From NCBI GenBank assembly GCA_025462735.1, contig JAOAPC010000010.1:186001-250000 (forward strand): a DNA stretch of 64,000 nt. Direction: 5' to 3'. The stretch is from Acidobacteriaceae bacterium. Lineage in GTDB: Bacteria > Acidobacteriota > Terriglobia > Terriglobales > Acidobacteriaceae. The first letter of the stretch is position 1, and each line of letters starts with the position of its first letter. Shown here in pieces: positions 51,540-62,498 of this stretch. Position numbers and translations under genes: made by a program. A model generated the notes under the pieces. The model was not told where the DNA came from. It saw only the letters and a list, made by a program, of their open reading frames with translations, and made no database searches.

Positions 51540-54500
51540 GCAGTGCCTCCACGAGTTCCGGCACTGGAAGCGGCCGCCCAGGGATATATTGCTGACGGCT
51601 GCGAGTCACACCCAGCACGCGCTTAAATTCATGCGGGAAAATTTTGATGAAGCGTGGCAGCATTTCCTGCCAGTTATCCAGAATGTTTTTCGCGCGCTTG
51701 CTTCGGGTGAGATCGAAATGTTTCTCGACTAAGTCCCGCACTAGTTGGACATCGCGCGGTTCGATCACCGGTTCCAGGTCAACCGACGCAAGATTGCATC
51801 GCTTCTCAGTGAAATCGCCTCGTTCGTCGCAGACGTAAGCAATACCTCCGCTCATTCCAGCTGCAAAATTTCTTCCGCAGGAACCGAGCACAATCACGAG
51901 GCCGTTGGTCATGTATTCGCAACCGTGGTCGCCGACACCCTCCACCACTGCGGTTGCGCCGGAATTGCGCACTGCGAAGCGTTCTCCAGCAACTCCGCTG
52001 AAGTACGCCTCACCGCTGGTCGCGCCGTAGAGTACAACGTTGCCGATCAAAATATTCTCTTCCGCTGCAAAACCGGAGTTCTTCGAGGGATAGACGACCA
52101 CCCTGCCACCCGAAAGTCCTTTGCCCACATAATCGTTGGCATCGCCTTCAAGCGTCATGGTCACGCCCTTCGCCAAAAATGCGCCAAAACTTTGCCCCGC
52201 CGAACCTTCGAACTTGATGCGGATGGTGTCATCGGGCAAGCCCTCTGATCCATAGCGTCCCGCGATTTCTCCACTGAGCATGGCGCCTACCGTGCGATGC
52301 ACGTTGCGAATCGGGAAGCTCATCTCAATCGGTGTCCGGTTTTCAATCGCGTCTTTTGCTCCCGCAATCAATTCATGATCGAGCGCCTTCTCCAGCCCGT
52401 GATCTTGTGCCTGCACGCAGTGGCGGGCCACGCGGCCGGGCAGCGGCGGATTGTAGAGGATCGCTGAAAGATCGATTCCTCGTGCCTTCCAGTGGTCGAC
52501 CGCAGGCTGCACATCAAGCATGTCAACGCGACCGACCATTTCGTTAACTTTGCGGAAGCCCAGTTCCGCCATGTACTGCCTCACCTGCTCGGCGATAAAG
52601 AAGAAGAAGTTAATTACGTGCTCGGGCTGTCCGGCAAATTTTTTGCGAAGCGCCGGATCTTGTGTCGCGATTCCTACGGAGCAAGTATTCAGGTGGCACT
52701 TTCGCAGCATAATGCAGCCCAGAGCGACCAGAGGCGCCGTGGCAAATCCGAATTCCTCCGCGCCGAGCAACGCGGCAATGACAACGTCACGACCGGTTTG
52801 TAGCTTGCCATCAGTCTGCACACGAATGCGGCTGCGCAGGTCGTTCATCAAAAGGACCTGCTGCGTCTCTGCGAGGCCAAGCTCCCACGGGATGCCCGCA
52901 TGCTTGATCGAACTAAGCGGCGATGCCCCGGTTCCACCACTGTCGCCGGAGATAAGAACAACGTCCGCATGGGCCTTCGCGACACCTGCAGCCACCGTCC
53001 CAACTCCAATTTCAGAAACCAGTTTCACTGAAATTCGCGCCTTCGGATTCGTGTTTTTCAGGTCGTAGATCAGTTGCGCGAGATCTTCAATCGAATAAAT
53101 GTCGTGGTGCGGCGGCGGCGAAATAAGCCCAACACCCGGAATCGAATGCCGCAGGCGAGCGATGACATCATCGACTTTGTGGCCTGGAAGCTGCCCGCCT
53201 TCGCCGGGCTTCGCGCCCTGCGCCATCTTGATCTGCAACTCTTCCGCATTCACCAGGTAATGGGCAGTCACGCCGAAGCGCGCCGAGGCCACTTGCTTGA
53301 TAGCGCTGCGGCGCCAGTCGCCGTTAGCATCCTTGTTATAGCGTTCTTCGTCCTCGCCGCCTTCGCCGGTGTTGGACTTGCCCCCGATCCGGTTCATTGC
53401 AATCGCCAACGTCTCATGCGCTTCTTTGCTGATGGAGCCAAATGACATAGCTCCAGTAGTAAACCGCTTGACGATTTCTTTCGTGGGCTCGACTTGTTCT
53501 ATCGATACGGGCTTGCGTGCTTTTTTGATCTTCATCAAGCTGCGCAGAGTTGCAAGGTTACGGCTTTGAGTGTCGATTAGTTCGGCATATTCTTCGAAGG
53601 TCTTAAAGTTTTGCTCGCGCACGCTGTGCTGCAGCTTGCTGATGGTCTCGGGGTTCAGCAGGTGATATTCGCCATTCACCCGGAAGTGGTAGCTGCCGCC
53701 GACCGCAAGCTCGGTGTCCGCATCCGTCACCGCACGGAACGCGAACTCATGTTTCAGTTGCGCTTCGCGCGCCAACACATCCAGCCCTACGCCTCCGATT
53801 CGCGAAGTGGTTCCAGCAAAATAAGCTTCGACCAGGTCTTTGTTAAGGCCGATGGCCTCGAAGACCTGGGCTCCACGATAGCTTTGCAGCGTCGAGATAC
53901 CCATCTTGGAGAACGTTTTTAGCAGGCCTTTGTTGACCGCCTTTATGAAGTGCTTGACTGCAACATCGGGAGTCATGCTGCCCGGCAGATAACCCCTTCC
54001 CGCCAAATCCTCCAAAGTTTCGATCGCGAGATAAGGATTGATAGCGCTGGCGCCATATCCGATCAACAATGCAAAATGCATGACCTCGCGCGGCTCACCG
54101 GATTCGATAATGAGTGCGACCTGAGTACGAGTTTCCTCACGGACCAACAAGTTGTGGACCGCTGACAATGCCAGCAGACTGGGAATGGGAGCATAATCCT
54201 TGTCCACTCCGCGGTCCGACAAAATGAGCAATGTGTAGCCGGACTTGACTGCCAGCGAAGCCCGTCGCGAAACCTCATCCAGAGCCGAACGTAATCCAAA
54301 TTCACCATCGGCAGCGCGAAACAACGCGGGAAGAGTTATGGCCAGCAGGTCTCCGCGTGAAACGCGGCGCAGTTTTTCGAGATCGCGATTGGTCAAAATC
54401 GGATGCGGCAACTTCAGTGTGTGGCAATTTTCCGGCGTTTCGTCGAGGATGTTGCGCTCGGTCCCGATGTAGCTAATGAGCGACATCACCATCTCTTCGC

Positions 54501-56118
54501 GGATGGGATCAATCGGCGGATTGGTGACCTGCGCGAAAAGCTGCTTGAAGTAATTGAACAGCGGTTGCGGTTTGTCGCTCAGACAAGCTAGTGGCGTGTC
54601 CGTTCCCATCGAGCCGACCGGTTCTTCACCAGCCGCTGCCATTGGCTCGATGATCATCTTCAAATCTTCATCGGTATATCCAAAAGCACGCTGCCGCGAA
54701 AGGATGGTTGCATTGTCCGACGGGTGGACACGCACTGGCTCCGGCAAATGATCGAGCGTGATTTGATTTTCTTCCAACCATTCGCTGTAAGGCTGACGCG
54801 CAGCAAGCCGCGCTTTGATTTCTTTGTCGGAGATAATGCGGCCTTCGACTGTGTCTACTAGGAACATTTTTCCCGGCTGCAGTCGGCCTTTTCGCTTTAT
54901 TTTTTCCGGTAATACCGGAAGCACTCCCGCTTCTGAGGCCATTACCACCAGATCGTCGTCGGTGACCACATAGCGCCCCGGACGCAATCCGTTCCGGTCC
55001 AACGTCGCGCCGATCACGCGGCCATCGGTGAACGCGATTGCCGCAGGTCCATCCCACGGTTCCATCAACGAACAGTGGTATTCGTAAAACGCCCGCTTCT
55101 CGGGCTTCATGTGCGGATTGCCGGCCCATGCTTCCGGAATCAACATGGCCATAACGTGCGGCAAACTACGTCCCGACTGGAACAGCAACTCCACGGCATT
55201 ATCGAAGCTCGCGGAATCGCTTCCTTCCGGCTCGACGATCGGAAACAATTTCTTGATGTCGTCACCAAAAAGTTCCGTCGCCAGAATCGACTGACGGGCG
55301 TGCATCCAGGCGACGTTGCCTTTCAGCGTATTGATTTCGCCGTTGTGCGCCACGTAACGGTAAGGATGGGCCAGCTTCCAGCTCGGAAAAGTATTGGTCG
55401 AAAAACGCTGGTGAACCAGGCAGAGCGCGCTGGCCGCGTCCGGATCAGAAAGGTCTCCGTAAAAATTGGCGATTTGCGGCGCCAGAAGCAGGCCTTTGTA
55501 AACGATGGTGCGCGCTGAGAGAGATGGAATATAGAAAAATTCTTTGTCTTCGATCTCCGATTCCGCAATTTCTTTCTCGGCACGTTTGCGGACCACGTAC
55601 AGCTTGCGCTCAAATGCGTCTTCGTCGATTTCGGGTGGACGGCCAACGAAAACCTGCTGAATGTAAGGTTGCGAGGCACGGGCCACGCGCCCTATGGCAT
55701 CTCCGTTGACCGGTGTGTCGCGCCAGCCGAGCACCGTAAGTCCTTCTTCGCGGACGATCCGCTCCAGGACGCCTTCGCAATTCAGGCGCGGGTGCTTTTC
55801 CACCGGGAGGAACGTCATGCCGACCGCGTACTCGCCCGGCGCAGGCAACGTGAATCCGAGCGTCTCGCACTCGCGCGCGAAAAACTTATGCGGAATTTGA
55901 ATCAGTACCCCGGCGCCGTCACCCGTTTCTGGATCGCAGCCACACGCCCCACGGTGGGTGAGATTAATTAGGACCTGAATTCCCTGCTCGATGATCTGGT
56001 GGCTCTTCTCACCGCGAATGCTGGCTACAAAACCGATTCCGCACGCGTCGTGCTCGTGCGCCGGATCGTAAAGACCCTGCGCCGACGGCAAACCGTTTTG
56101 TGTCTTCCAGCGTTTCAG
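51532..56118 (-). CDS. gltB: Glutamate synthase large subunit
   Basis: About 1528 residues. The glutaminase domain must be processed to expose the nucleophile Cys in [16 protein letters not shown]. Then a central domain, an FMN-binding synthase domain ([35 protein letters not shown]), 3Fe-4S cysteines ([16 protein letters not shown]) and a C-terminal beta-helix of G-rich repeats. The start is uncertain: no ATG, GTG or TTG is well placed ahead of [12 protein letters not shown], but a CTG at 56118 has TGGAG 7 nt before it. A GTG at 56148 is the alternative. A 40-residue longer reading from 56238 is not family-like. Confidence 0.93.
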   Translation of the reverse strand: MKRWKTQNGLPSAQGLYDPAHEHDACGIGFVASIRGEKSHQIIEQGIQVLINLTHRGACGCDPETGDGAGVLIQIPHKFFARECETLGFTLPAPGEYAVGMTFLPVEKHPRLNCEGVLERIVREEGLTVLGWRDTPVNGDAIGRVARASQPYIQQVFVGRPPEIDEDAFERKLYVVRKRAEKEIAESEIEDKEFFYIPSLSARTIVYKGLLLAPQIANFYGDLSDPDAASALCLVHQRFSTNTFPSWKLAHPYRYVAHNGEINTLKGNVAWMHARQSILATELFGDDIKKLFPIVEPEGSDSASFDNAVELLFQSGRSLPHVMAMLIPEAWAGNPHMKPEKRAFYEYHCSLMEPWDGPAAIAFTDGRVIGATLDRNGLRPGRYVVTDDDLVVMASEAGVLPVLPEKIKRKGRLQPGKMFLVDTVEGRIISDKEIKARLAARQPYSEWLEENQITLDHLPEPVRVHPSDNATILSRQRAFGYTDEDLKMIIEPMAAAGEEPVGSMGTDTPLACLSDKPQPLFNYFKQLFAQVTNPPIDPIREEMVMSLISYIGTERNILDETPENCHTLKLPHPILTNRDLEKLRRVSRGDLLAITLPALFRAADGEFGLRSALDEVSRRASLAVKSGYTLLILSDRGVDKDYAPIPSLLALSAVHNLLVREETRTQVALIIESGEPREVMHFALLIGYGASAINPYLAIETLEDLAGRGYLPGSMTPDVAVKHFIKAVNKGLLKTFSKMGISTLQSYRGAQVFEAIGLNKDLVEAYFAGTTSRIGGVGLDVLAREAQLKHEFAFRAVTDADTELAVGGSYHFRVNGEYHLLNPETISKLQHSVREQNFKTFEEYAELIDTQSRNLATLRSLMKIKKARKPVSIEQVEPTKEIVKRFTTGAMSFGSISKEAHETLAIAMNRIGGKSNTGEGGEDEERYNKDANGDWRRSAIKQVASARFGVTAHYLVNAEELQIKMAQGAKPGEGGQLPGHKVDDVIARLRHSIPGVGLISPPPHHDIYSIEDLAQLIYDLKNTNPKARISVKLVSEIGVGTVAAGVAKAHADVVLISGDSGGTGASPLSSIKHAGIPWELGLAETQQVLLMNDLRSRIRVQTDGKLQTGRDVVIAALLGAEEFGFATAPLVALGCIMLRKCHLNTCSVGIATQDPALRKKFAGQPEHVINFFFFIAEQVRQYMAELGFRKVNEMVGRVDMLDVQPAVDHWKARGIDLSAILYNPPLPGRVARHCVQAQDHGLEKALDHELIAGAKDAIENRTPIEMSFPIRNVHRTVGAMLSGEIAGRYGSEGLPDDTIRIKFEGSAGQSFGAFLAKGVTMTLEGDANDYVGKGLSGGRVVVYPSKNSGFAAEENILIGNVVLYGATSGEAYFSGVAGERFAVRNSGATAVVEGVGDHGCEYMTNGLVIVLGSCGRNFAAGMSGGIAYVCDERGDFTEKRCNLASVDLEPVIEPRDVQLVRDLVEKHFDLTRSKRAKNILDNWQEMLPRFIKIFPHEFKRVLGVTRSRQQYIPGRPLPVPELVEALHG

Positions 56119-56371
56119 GAAATGTCTCCAGGAGGTATACGTCGACACTACAACCAGCAAAGACGAACGACGACGCCTGATTCCAGATCGCGCGCACCAC
56201 GAGCTGTGTATATCTTTGGTACCGCGAGTCGAGGGCAAAAGTACAATTCAGAATTTCGATTCGGCGAATGGAAATTTCAGGAAACTCTGTACATCCGCTG
56301 CCCCACAACTCTTAAGATAATCGATGTCGCCTCTTAAAACGTTTTTTCGATTCGTCCCATCGAAAAACCCG

Positions 56372-56401
56372 TTCGTGATGCGGCTCCGGTTCCGGTATAG
56401 T
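56372..56401 (+). promoter_or_regulatory. Promoter of the threonine leader
   Basis: TTCGTG (56372-56377), 18-bp spacer, TATAGT (56396-56401). Transcription would begin at about 56408-56411, at or just before the leader ATG. A second TATAGT at 56602-56607 might give a weak internal promoter past the attenuator. Confidence 0.55.
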
Positions 56402-56410
56402 GGCTTCGGT

Positions 56411-56491
56411 ATGTCGCCTATGATCCAGACAATGTCGTCGGTGCCCACCCGCACAACGGGCACACGAATTACTGTCTGGCGTGGGCGCTGA
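56411..56491 (+). CDS. Threonine-rich attenuator leader peptide (thrL-type)
   Basis: A 26-residue frame: MSPMIQTMSSVPTRTTGTRI then TVWRGR and TGA. Six of 26 codons are Thr (56429, 56447, 56453, 56456, 56462, 56471), five of them within nine codons, with two Ile codons. E. coli ThrL is likewise Thr/Ile-rich. No Shine-Dalgarno is visible; with the promoter at 56396 the mRNA may be leaderless. ATGs at 56420 and 56432 are in the same frame. Stalling at Thr codons would steer the hairpins that follow. Function is inferred from layout, not from family similarity. Confidence 0.75.
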   Translation: MSPMIQTMSSVPTRTTGTRITVWRGR

Positions 56492-56560
56492 GCGAATCCC
56501 AAGAAATCTGCTCAAGACCCACGGCCAGGAAGAACAACCGGCTGGTGGGTCTTTCGTTTT
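56481..56560 (+). promoter_or_regulatory. Transcription attenuator: antiterminator and terminator hairpins
   Basis: Terminator: AAGACCCAC (56514-56522) pairs with GTGGGTCTT (56545-56553), with inner GCC/GGC, followed by TTTCGTTTT. Antiterminator: GTGGG (56481-56485) with CCCAC (56518-56522) and GAGC (56490-56493) with GCTC (56510-56513); it uses the same CCCAC, so only one can form. Further upstream CCAGACA (56425-56431) pairs with TGTCTGG (56473-56479) and GTGCCC (56441-56446) with GGGCAC (56458-56463). The leader stop codon lies inside the antiterminator arm. Confidence 0.75.
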
Positions 56561-56626
56561 ATGGCACGCTCTTCCGAACCCGCAGCGTAGGCGAGGATGG
56601 GTATAGTCTTCTAGGATGGTATTCGC

Positions 56627-58117
56627 ATGATTGTGATGAAGTTCGGCGGCACTTCAGTTGAGAGCGCCGAGGCCATTGAACGCGTTGCACAAATCGTCGC
56701 CAGCCGCCGCGAGAAGCTGCCATTGGTGGTCGTGAGCGCGATGGCCAAGGTCACAGACCAGCTTGTGACCATGGGACAGCTGGCTGCTTCTGGTGATTCC
56801 GACGCGAGTCTTCAATTATTTCAAGCCATGCGGGAGCGCCATTTTTCGACGGCAAAAAGCTTGCTCGGGGAAAAACGCGGTGCGAGTATGGCGCCGAAAC
56901 TTGAGACACACCTTTCTGAGCTGGAAAACTTTTTGCGCGGATTAGCCGCCGTGCGCGAGCTCACCCCGCGCGGTAGCGACTACCTGCTTTCATTCGGAGA
57001 ACTGCTCTCCAGCTTAATTGTGGCCGATGCATTCACCATTCGGGGTTTGAATGCCGTGTGGGTAGATTCGCGCGCATGTGTCGTCACCGACGCCAAGCAT
57101 ACGCGCGCCATTCCGCGGATGTCCGAAACGCGGGAGAAATCCAAGAAGAAGATCGCGCCTCTTCTCTTGAAAAAGAGAATTCCAGTGATGGGAGGATTTA
57201 TTGCGGCAACCGCTGAGGGCGTGCCCACAACTCTTGGCCGCGGCGGGTCAGATTATTCTGCCGCGATTATCGGCGCCGCGCTCGATGCCGACCGCATTGA
57301 GATCTGGACCGACGTCGAAGGAATGATGACCACCGATCCCAGACTCTGTCCGGAAGCGAAAACCATCAAGCAAATCAGCTTCAACGAAGCTGCCGAGCTG
57401 GCGTATTTCGGCGCCAAGGTCCTGCATCCTGCTACTTTGCTTCCCGCGATCCACAAAAATATTCCGGTGTACGTGCTCAACTCTAAGAATCTGAAAAGCA
57501 CGGGTACCGAGATCACGGCCCAAGCCCCGCGCAGCCGAGACGTCTTTCGCGCGATCACCGCCAAAACCGGCGTGAGCATTATCAACGTGGTGGCTTCCCG
57601 CGGAATCATGGTGCACGGCTTCCTGCGATCGGTTTTCGAAGCGCTCGACCGGCACTCGACATCTGTGGACATAGTCGCCATTTCCGAAGTCAGTATGTCT
57701 TTCACCATGGACAGCAAGCGCCTGCCCAAAGCGCTGCTGGCGGAACTGGAAGAGATCGCGGACGTGACTTGTGACGACAAGCAGGCCATCGTTTGTCTCG
57801 TTGGCGAGGACATTCACGGAAAGCCTGGTATTGCCGCCAGCGTGTTTAACACTATCGCGGATGCGGAAGTAAACATCCGCATGATTTCGCAAGGAGCTTC
57901 GGAAATTAACATCAGTTTCGTGATTCAGGAAAGCGATGTCCCGAAAGCTGTCCGTCATCTGCACGCGCAGTTCTTCCCTGCAGCGGCGAAATCGTTGGTG
58001 CACAAAAAAAATGGGAGTGGGAAACGCGCACGAGTGAATGGACGCGGAAGCTTGCCGCAAAGAGCCCGCGCGGCCAGTGCAAGCGCCGCCACGGTTGTAG
58101 AACTGGCGCAAGACTGA
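56627..58117 (+). CDS. Aspartate kinase, threonine-operon copy
   Basis: 496 residues. Starts VMKFGGTSVESAEAIER; VVSAMAKVTDQL, TTLGRGGSDYSA and EIWTDVEGMMTTDP are kinase motifs. Two ACT domains follow (SIINVVASRGIMVHGF; CLVGEDIHGKPGIAASVFNTIA). The last 45 residues are a basic Lys/Arg/Ser/Ala tail (KKNGSGKRARVNGRG) absent from the 15786 paralogue. Lies 30 bp before hom and downstream of the Thr attenuator, so it is presumably the threonine/methionine-branch isozyme. A weak AGGA precedes the ATG. Confidence 0.94.
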   Translation: MIVMKFGGTSVESAEAIERVAQIVASRREKLPLVVVSAMAKVTDQLVTMGQLAASGDSDASLQLFQAMRERHFSTAKSLLGEKRGASMAPKLETHLSELENFLRGLAAVRELTPRGSDYLLSFGELLSSLIVADAFTIRGLNAVWVDSRACVVTDAKHTRAIPRMSETREKSKKKIAPLLLKKRIPVMGGFIAATAEGVPTTLGRGGSDYSAAIIGAALDADRIEIWTDVEGMMTTDPRLCPEAKTIKQISFNEAAELAYFGAKVLHPATLLPAIHKNIPVYVLNSKNLKSTGTEITAQAPRSRDVFRAITAKTGVSIINVVASRGIMVHGFLRSVFEALDRHSTSVDIVAISEVSMSFTMDSKRLPKALLAELEEIADVTCDDKQAIVCLVGEDIHGKPGIAASVFNTIADAEVNIRMISQGASEINISFVIQESDVPKAVRHLHAQFFPAAAKSLVHKKNGSGKRARVNGRGSLPQRARAASASAATVVELAQD

Positions 58118-58147
58118 AACCTTTGCTCGATTGAGTGATGTAAAAAA

Positions 58148-59470
58148 ATGAAACCCGTAGCCAATTTGACCGATTCAGAAGCTGCTGCTTCTTCTTTGGA
58201 CCAAACTTCCACGACTCTGAACATTGCCATCATAGGTTTCGGAACTGTCGGCAGATCGGTCGCTCGAATCCTTTCGGAGCGTTCAAGCGCAGATCTACGC
58301 CTGACTCACATCTTCAACCGCCAGATCGCGCGCAAGCGAGTTGGCGAGCTCCCTGAAACGATCCGCTGGACCGAAGACATTAATGATGTCCTTTCTTCAG
58401 ATGCTGATGTCGTTGTTGAACTCATCGGCGGACTTGAACCAGCAAGCGAGTGGATTCGGCGCGCACTGAAATCCGGTAAGTCAGTGGTAACCGCGAATAA
58501 GCAGCTCATAGCCCGCCATGGCGCGGAGTTAGTGCGTCTTGCACGAGAAAATGGTCAGCATATCGCCTTCGGTGCTTCGGTAGCCGGGGGCGTGCCAGTC
58601 ATCTCTGGCTTGCAGGAAGGTCTTGCAGGCGATGAACTCGTAGAGTTGTACGGGATACTGAACGGCACCTGCAATTACATTTTGACGAGAATTGAAAGCG
58701 CCGGGGTGAGTTTCGCGGAAGCGTTGCAGGAAGCGCAGAAGCTCGGTTTTGCGGAAGCTGATCCTACCGACGATGTTGACGGGTTCGACGCGCGCGCCAA
58801 ACTCACGATTCTGGCGCGGACCGGACTGCGTGTCTCCGCCGATCTTGAGAGTATTTCTGCGAAAACTATTTCAAGCATTGAGCCGGTGGATTTCGAGTAC
58901 GCCAAGTTGCTCGACTGCACCATCCGCCAACTGTCGCGTGCCAGGAAAACATCGAAAAAGCTATTCGCAACGGTTGGGCCGGCGCTGGTCCACGCTTCAT
59001 CACCGCTGGCGCGGGTTGAAGGCGCACGCAATCTGGTAATGTCCACTGGCAAATTCGGCGGCGAAACCGTTTTTGGCGGTCATGGTGCCGGAGGGCATCC
59101 AACTGCCGTCGCCGTCGTTTCCGACCTGATCGCAATTGCGCGCTCCCGGCAGGTAAATGGCGCAGCTTTGAATGAAGCCGAAGGCGAGATTCCAACGCTT
59201 TCCGTCAGCCCCGACTTTACCTCACGCCATTATCTGCGCTTCACCGTGCAGGATGAGCCGGGAATCATTGCGTCACTGGCAACGATTTTTTCTCGCCTGG
59301 GAATCAACATCGATTCAGTTTTTCAGAAGCCAGGATATTCGAAATCGAAGCTCCCGTTCGTAATCACACTGGAACCCTGCCCCGCATCGCTGGTCGAGAA
59401 GGCATTAACGCAGATTGCTTCGCTGAAATTTCACGTTCAACCCTGCTTGAATTTGCCGATCTTAGATTAG
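58148..59470 (+). CDS. hom: Homoserine dehydrogenase
   Basis: 440 residues. NAD(P)-binding IAIIGFGTVGRSVARIL, TANKQLIARHG, catalytic region GILNGTCNYILTRIE and EADPTDDVDGFDARAK (conserved acidic and Lys residues), then a C-terminal ACT domain (RFTVQDEPGIIASLATIFSRLGINIDS) where threonine normally inhibits. Reduces aspartate semialdehyde to homoserine. Coupled with the aspartokinase upstream. thrC and thrB are not in this window. Confidence 0.95.
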   Translation: MKPVANLTDSEAAASSLDQTSTTLNIAIIGFGTVGRSVARILSERSSADLRLTHIFNRQIARKRVGELPETIRWTEDINDVLSSDADVVVELIGGLEPASEWIRRALKSGKSVVTANKQLIARHGAELVRLARENGQHIAFGASVAGGVPVISGLQEGLAGDELVELYGILNGTCNYILTRIESAGVSFAEALQEAQKLGFAEADPTDDVDGFDARAKLTILARTGLRVSADLESISAKTISSIEPVDFEYAKLLDCTIRQLSRARKTSKKLFATVGPALVHASSPLARVEGARNLVMSTGKFGGETVFGGHGAGGHPTAVAVVSDLIAIARSRQVNGAALNEAEGEIPTLSVSPDFTSRHYLRFTVQDEPGIIASLATIFSRLGINIDSVFQKPGYSKSKLPFVITLEPCPASLVEKALTQIASLKFHVQPCLNLPILD

Positions 59471-59518
59471 TTCGCGGAGGCTGACTGATTGGCAACGAAG
59501 CGCCCCCGGGCGCCTGTT

Positions 59519-60529
59519 CTAAGCTATTGCCCGCTTGTCTCTCGAAAATGCTTTCTGAATCAGGGTGTAGCGGGCCGCCCCAATGAGTCCGGCATCATCG
59601 TTAAGAATTATTTTGACCGGCATGTCACTCAGCAGCGGCTGCATGCGTCCTTTGTCGAGAAACGATTTCATGAAGATCGGATCGCGCATCTTGGGAACAA
59701 TTTTGGCGGCAATACTCCCCCCAATGAATACTCCGCCAGTCGCCATGAAGTTCAGCGCGCAATTCCCGGTCTCCGATCCGTAAACGCTGACGAAAATCGA
59801 CAATGTCTGTTCGCATATCGCCGATTTGCCTTCCAGCGCGAGTTGCGAGATTAAAGCCGGAGGGTCTTTAGCCTGGCTTATCTGTTGCCGCAGCCAATCG
59901 GGTTCATCCGCTTTCTTAGCATCGCGAAGAAAGTCGTAGATGTTTTTAATTCCTGGACCGGAAAGAATTCGCTCCCAGCTCACGTGTTGATGTTTCTTCC
60001 GCAAATATTGCGCCAGTTCCATCTCGAGGTCGTTCTTGGGAGCAAAGTCTGAGTGGCCGCCCTCGCATGGAAAAGGATGGTGGCGGAATCCGTCCCAAAA
60101 AAGCCCAGCGATTCCCAATCCAGTTCGGGCAGAGATCACTGCACGATTGCCTTCCGCATCTTCCGCGCCTTCGCTCAATGTGACGAAGTCTTTCGATTCG
60201 AGCGCGTCCACTCCATAGGCGTAGGCTTCGAGGTCGTTGATTAAACCAACGGAAGGAAGTTTCAGTTGGGACGCCAGTTCGCGGGCATCGATGGTCCATT
60301 CGAGATTCGATATTTTGCTCTTTCCGGAGCGCACCGGACCCGCCACGCCAAAGCAGGCGCTGTGCACCATGATTCCTTCCGTACCCACGAATGTTTTAAT
60401 AAGGTCCGCGAGCCCGCTGTGCTCCTGGCTCTTATACGTCTTGTCCACCACACGATGGAGTTGGTTGCCTTCAGTTTGAAACGCAGCCAACCGTACCCGG
60501 GTTGCGCCAATATCACCTGCGAGAATCAT
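59519..60529 (-). CDS. glk: Glucokinase
   Basis: 336 residues from the ATG at 60529, which overlaps the zwf stop in an ATGA. N-terminal phosphate motif [28 protein letters not shown], the catalytic Asp in [22 protein letters not shown] and a C-terminal [15 protein letters not shown]. Glk-type hexokinase-superfamily glucokinase without ROK zinc motif. Makes glucose 6-phosphate, the substrate of the upstream zwf, so the pair feeds the oxidative pentose phosphate path. Confidence 0.92.
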   Translation of the reverse strand: MILAGDIGATRVRLAAFQTEGNQLHRVVDKTYKSQEHSGLADLIKTFVGTEGIMVHSACFGVAGPVRSGKSKISNLEWTIDARELASQLKLPSVGLINDLEAYAYGVDALESKDFVTLSEGAEDAEGNRAVISARTGLGIAGLFWDGFRHHPFPCEGGHSDFAPKNDLEMELAQYLRKKHQHVSWERILSGPGIKNIYDFLRDAKKADEPDWLRQQISQAKDPPALISQLALEGKSAICEQTLSIFVSVYGSETGNCALNFMATGGVFIGGSIAAKIVPKMRDPIFMKSFLDKGRMQPLLSDMPVKIILNDDAGLIGAARYTLIQKAFSRDKRAIA

Positions 60530-62052
60530 TCGATTGTCCTCCACTCCCGCCCATCGCGTTGCAGCAATTCATCGGACTCTTTCGGACCCCAGCTGCCCGC
60601 GCTGTAGTTGGGAAATTTGCGCGGCGGCAGCGCGGTCCAAATATCGAGCATGGGATCCACAATGCTCCAGCCCGCTTCTACCATGTCGGCACGTTGAAAA
60701 AGCGTGGCGTCACCGATCATGCAGTCATACAGCAGAACTTCATATCCGGTGTACGCGTCCTCGCCAAAATACTTGGAATATTCAAAGCTCATGTCCACCG
60801 ATCCCACTCGCAGGATCGGCCCGGGAATTTTTGCGCCAAAACTCAACGAAATTCCTTCCACCGGCTGGATTTGAATCACTAGCTTATTTGAGTGTTTTTT
60901 CACCGGAGCGTTGCGGAATAACTCAAACGGCGTCTTCTTGAATTGGATCGTGATCTCGGTGTGGCGCTGGGTAAGGCGCTTCCCGGTCCTCAGGTAAAAC
61001 GGCACGCCCACCCATCGCCAGTTATCAATATTAAGTTTAAGCGCCACAAACGTTTCAGTTCTTGATTCAGGCGAAACTCCCGGCTCGGTACGGTAGGAGG
61101 GAACACGGTCACCGCCCACCACGCCATCTCCATATTGACCACGGACGCTATCGTGCAGCACAGCTTCCGAATCCAGGAGTTGTACCGCGTGCAACACCTT
61201 GGCCTGCTCGTCGCGAACCGAATCCGCCTGGAACGATACCGGAGATTCCATCGCCGTCAGGCTGAGCAGTTGCATGACGTGATTGGGAACCATGTCGCGC
61301 AGCGTGCCTGCGGTGTCGAAATATCCGCCGCGCTGTTCAACCCCGACGGTTTCTGCGTTTGTGATCTGTACATGGTCGATGTAGCGGCGGTTCCAGATCG
61401 GCTCAAAAATCGCATTATCGAAGCGAAATACCAGGATATTTTGCACTGTCTCTTTGCCAAGATAGTGGTCGATGCGATAAATCTGATTTTCGGCGAGTAC
61501 GGCCTTGATCTGCCGGTTCAAGCTTCTAGCCGATTCGAGGTCGTGGCCAAACGGCTTTTCGATTACCACCCGCCGCCATCGGCCGTTCTCCTGTTTGGAG
61601 AGCTGGCTTTGTCCGAGTTGCTGGACGATCTGACCGAAGAATTTTGGGGCCGTTGCCAGATAAAAAAGATAATTGCCTTCCGTGTTGTACTGCTGGTCCA
61701 GTTCTCCCAACCGCTTCTGCAATGCCGGGTACATCGCGGAGTCGCCGAAATCAGCCCGCTGGTAGTAAAGCCGCTGCTTGAAGGACTCCAGCGCATCCGA
61801 GCCCTTGCCGTCCGACTGCAAGAATGATGTAACCCGCTCGCGAAACTGTTCGACGCTAAGTTCGTCAAACGCGACTCCCAGAATCGCAAAGTTGTCGGGC
61901 AGGAGATTTGCCTTCGCCAGATTGAATAGCGCTGGAACCAGCTTGCGCTTGGTTAGATCTCCCGACGCGCCAAGTAACACCAGCACGCAGCGCGCCCCTG
62001 CTTTGGGTAACGGACTTTGCGACAGATCAGCTTGCGTTAGCGCGGACGCCAT
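60526..62052 (-). CDS. zwf: Glucose-6-phosphate 1-dehydrogenase
   Basis: 508 residues from the ATG at 62052 ([16 protein letters not shown]), which has TGGAGA about 10 nt before it; a longer reading is not family-like. NADP-binding [17 protein letters not shown] and the active-site [13 protein letters not shown] are clear. The C-terminal [15 protein letters not shown] fits the family end. First step of the oxidative pentose phosphate pathway. Overlaps glk at its 3' end. Confidence 0.95.
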   Translation of the reverse strand: MASALTQADLSQSPLPKAGARCVLVLLGASGDLTKRKLVPALFNLAKANLLPDNFAILGVAFDELSVEQFRERVTSFLQSDGKGSDALESFKQRLYYQRADFGDSAMYPALQKRLGELDQQYNTEGNYLFYLATAPKFFGQIVQQLGQSQLSKQENGRWRRVVIEKPFGHDLESARSLNRQIKAVLAENQIYRIDHYLGKETVQNILVFRFDNAIFEPIWNRRYIDHVQITNAETVGVEQRGGYFDTAGTLRDMVPNHVMQLLSLTAMESPVSFQADSVRDEQAKVLHAVQLLDSEAVLHDSVRGQYGDGVVGGDRVPSYRTEPGVSPESRTETFVALKLNIDNWRWVGVPFYLRTGKRLTQRHTEITIQFKKTPFELFRNAPVKKHSNKLVIQIQPVEGISLSFGAKIPGPILRVGSVDMSFEYSKYFGEDAYTGYEVLLYDCMIGDATLFQRADMVEAGWSIVDPMLDIWTALPPRKFPNYSAGSWGPKESDELLQRDGREWRTIE

Positions 62053-62498
62053 GCGCCAGGTCTCCAGGAGTGAACTTGACCATTTTACTCGCGTTGATGA
62101 ACAGGACGACGTTGCGCACCAGTAGAGGTAGTGTGCACAAAACATGGGCACCGATGTTTTGCTCTGCACCTTTTATAGTGCGCTGCATGTACCAGAACGC
62201 CGCCTGTGTCCTGAGACACTTCCCGCCTACAGCAACAAGACTCTATCCGTGGGTTCCGCATTGCTTGCGCCGCTGCGCTCTATTGTGGACTGATAATAGG
62301 CACTGACGGCATCACCATCGCTGGGTTAATGGTTCGTTCTTGGCTGTGGTTCAACTCCCGAGCGGAGCAACTGGACCTGCTTCCATTTGGCGCTCCGAAT
62401 CGCGAAAATGGCCTCGCGAACGATAGGCCCTACTCGCTCGTCCCAATGCACTGCCGAGACCTTCACGGATCGGCAGCCCACCTTCAAAATGAACATGT
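62053..62498. other. 446-bp gap without recognised features
   Basis: Divergent space between zwf and the ASH/FnIII protein gene. A TAAAAT on the minus strand near 62084-62089 could serve zwf. No RNA gene, repeat or convincing small gene seen. Confidence 0.4.

Noticed and set aside
56402-56560. 6S-like or other stand-alone small RNA
   Set aside because: The 150-nt size, own promoter and terminator suggested it. The Thr-rich reading frame, mutually exclusive hairpins and position before a Thr-pathway operon fit an attenuator better. No 6S central-bubble pattern was recognised.
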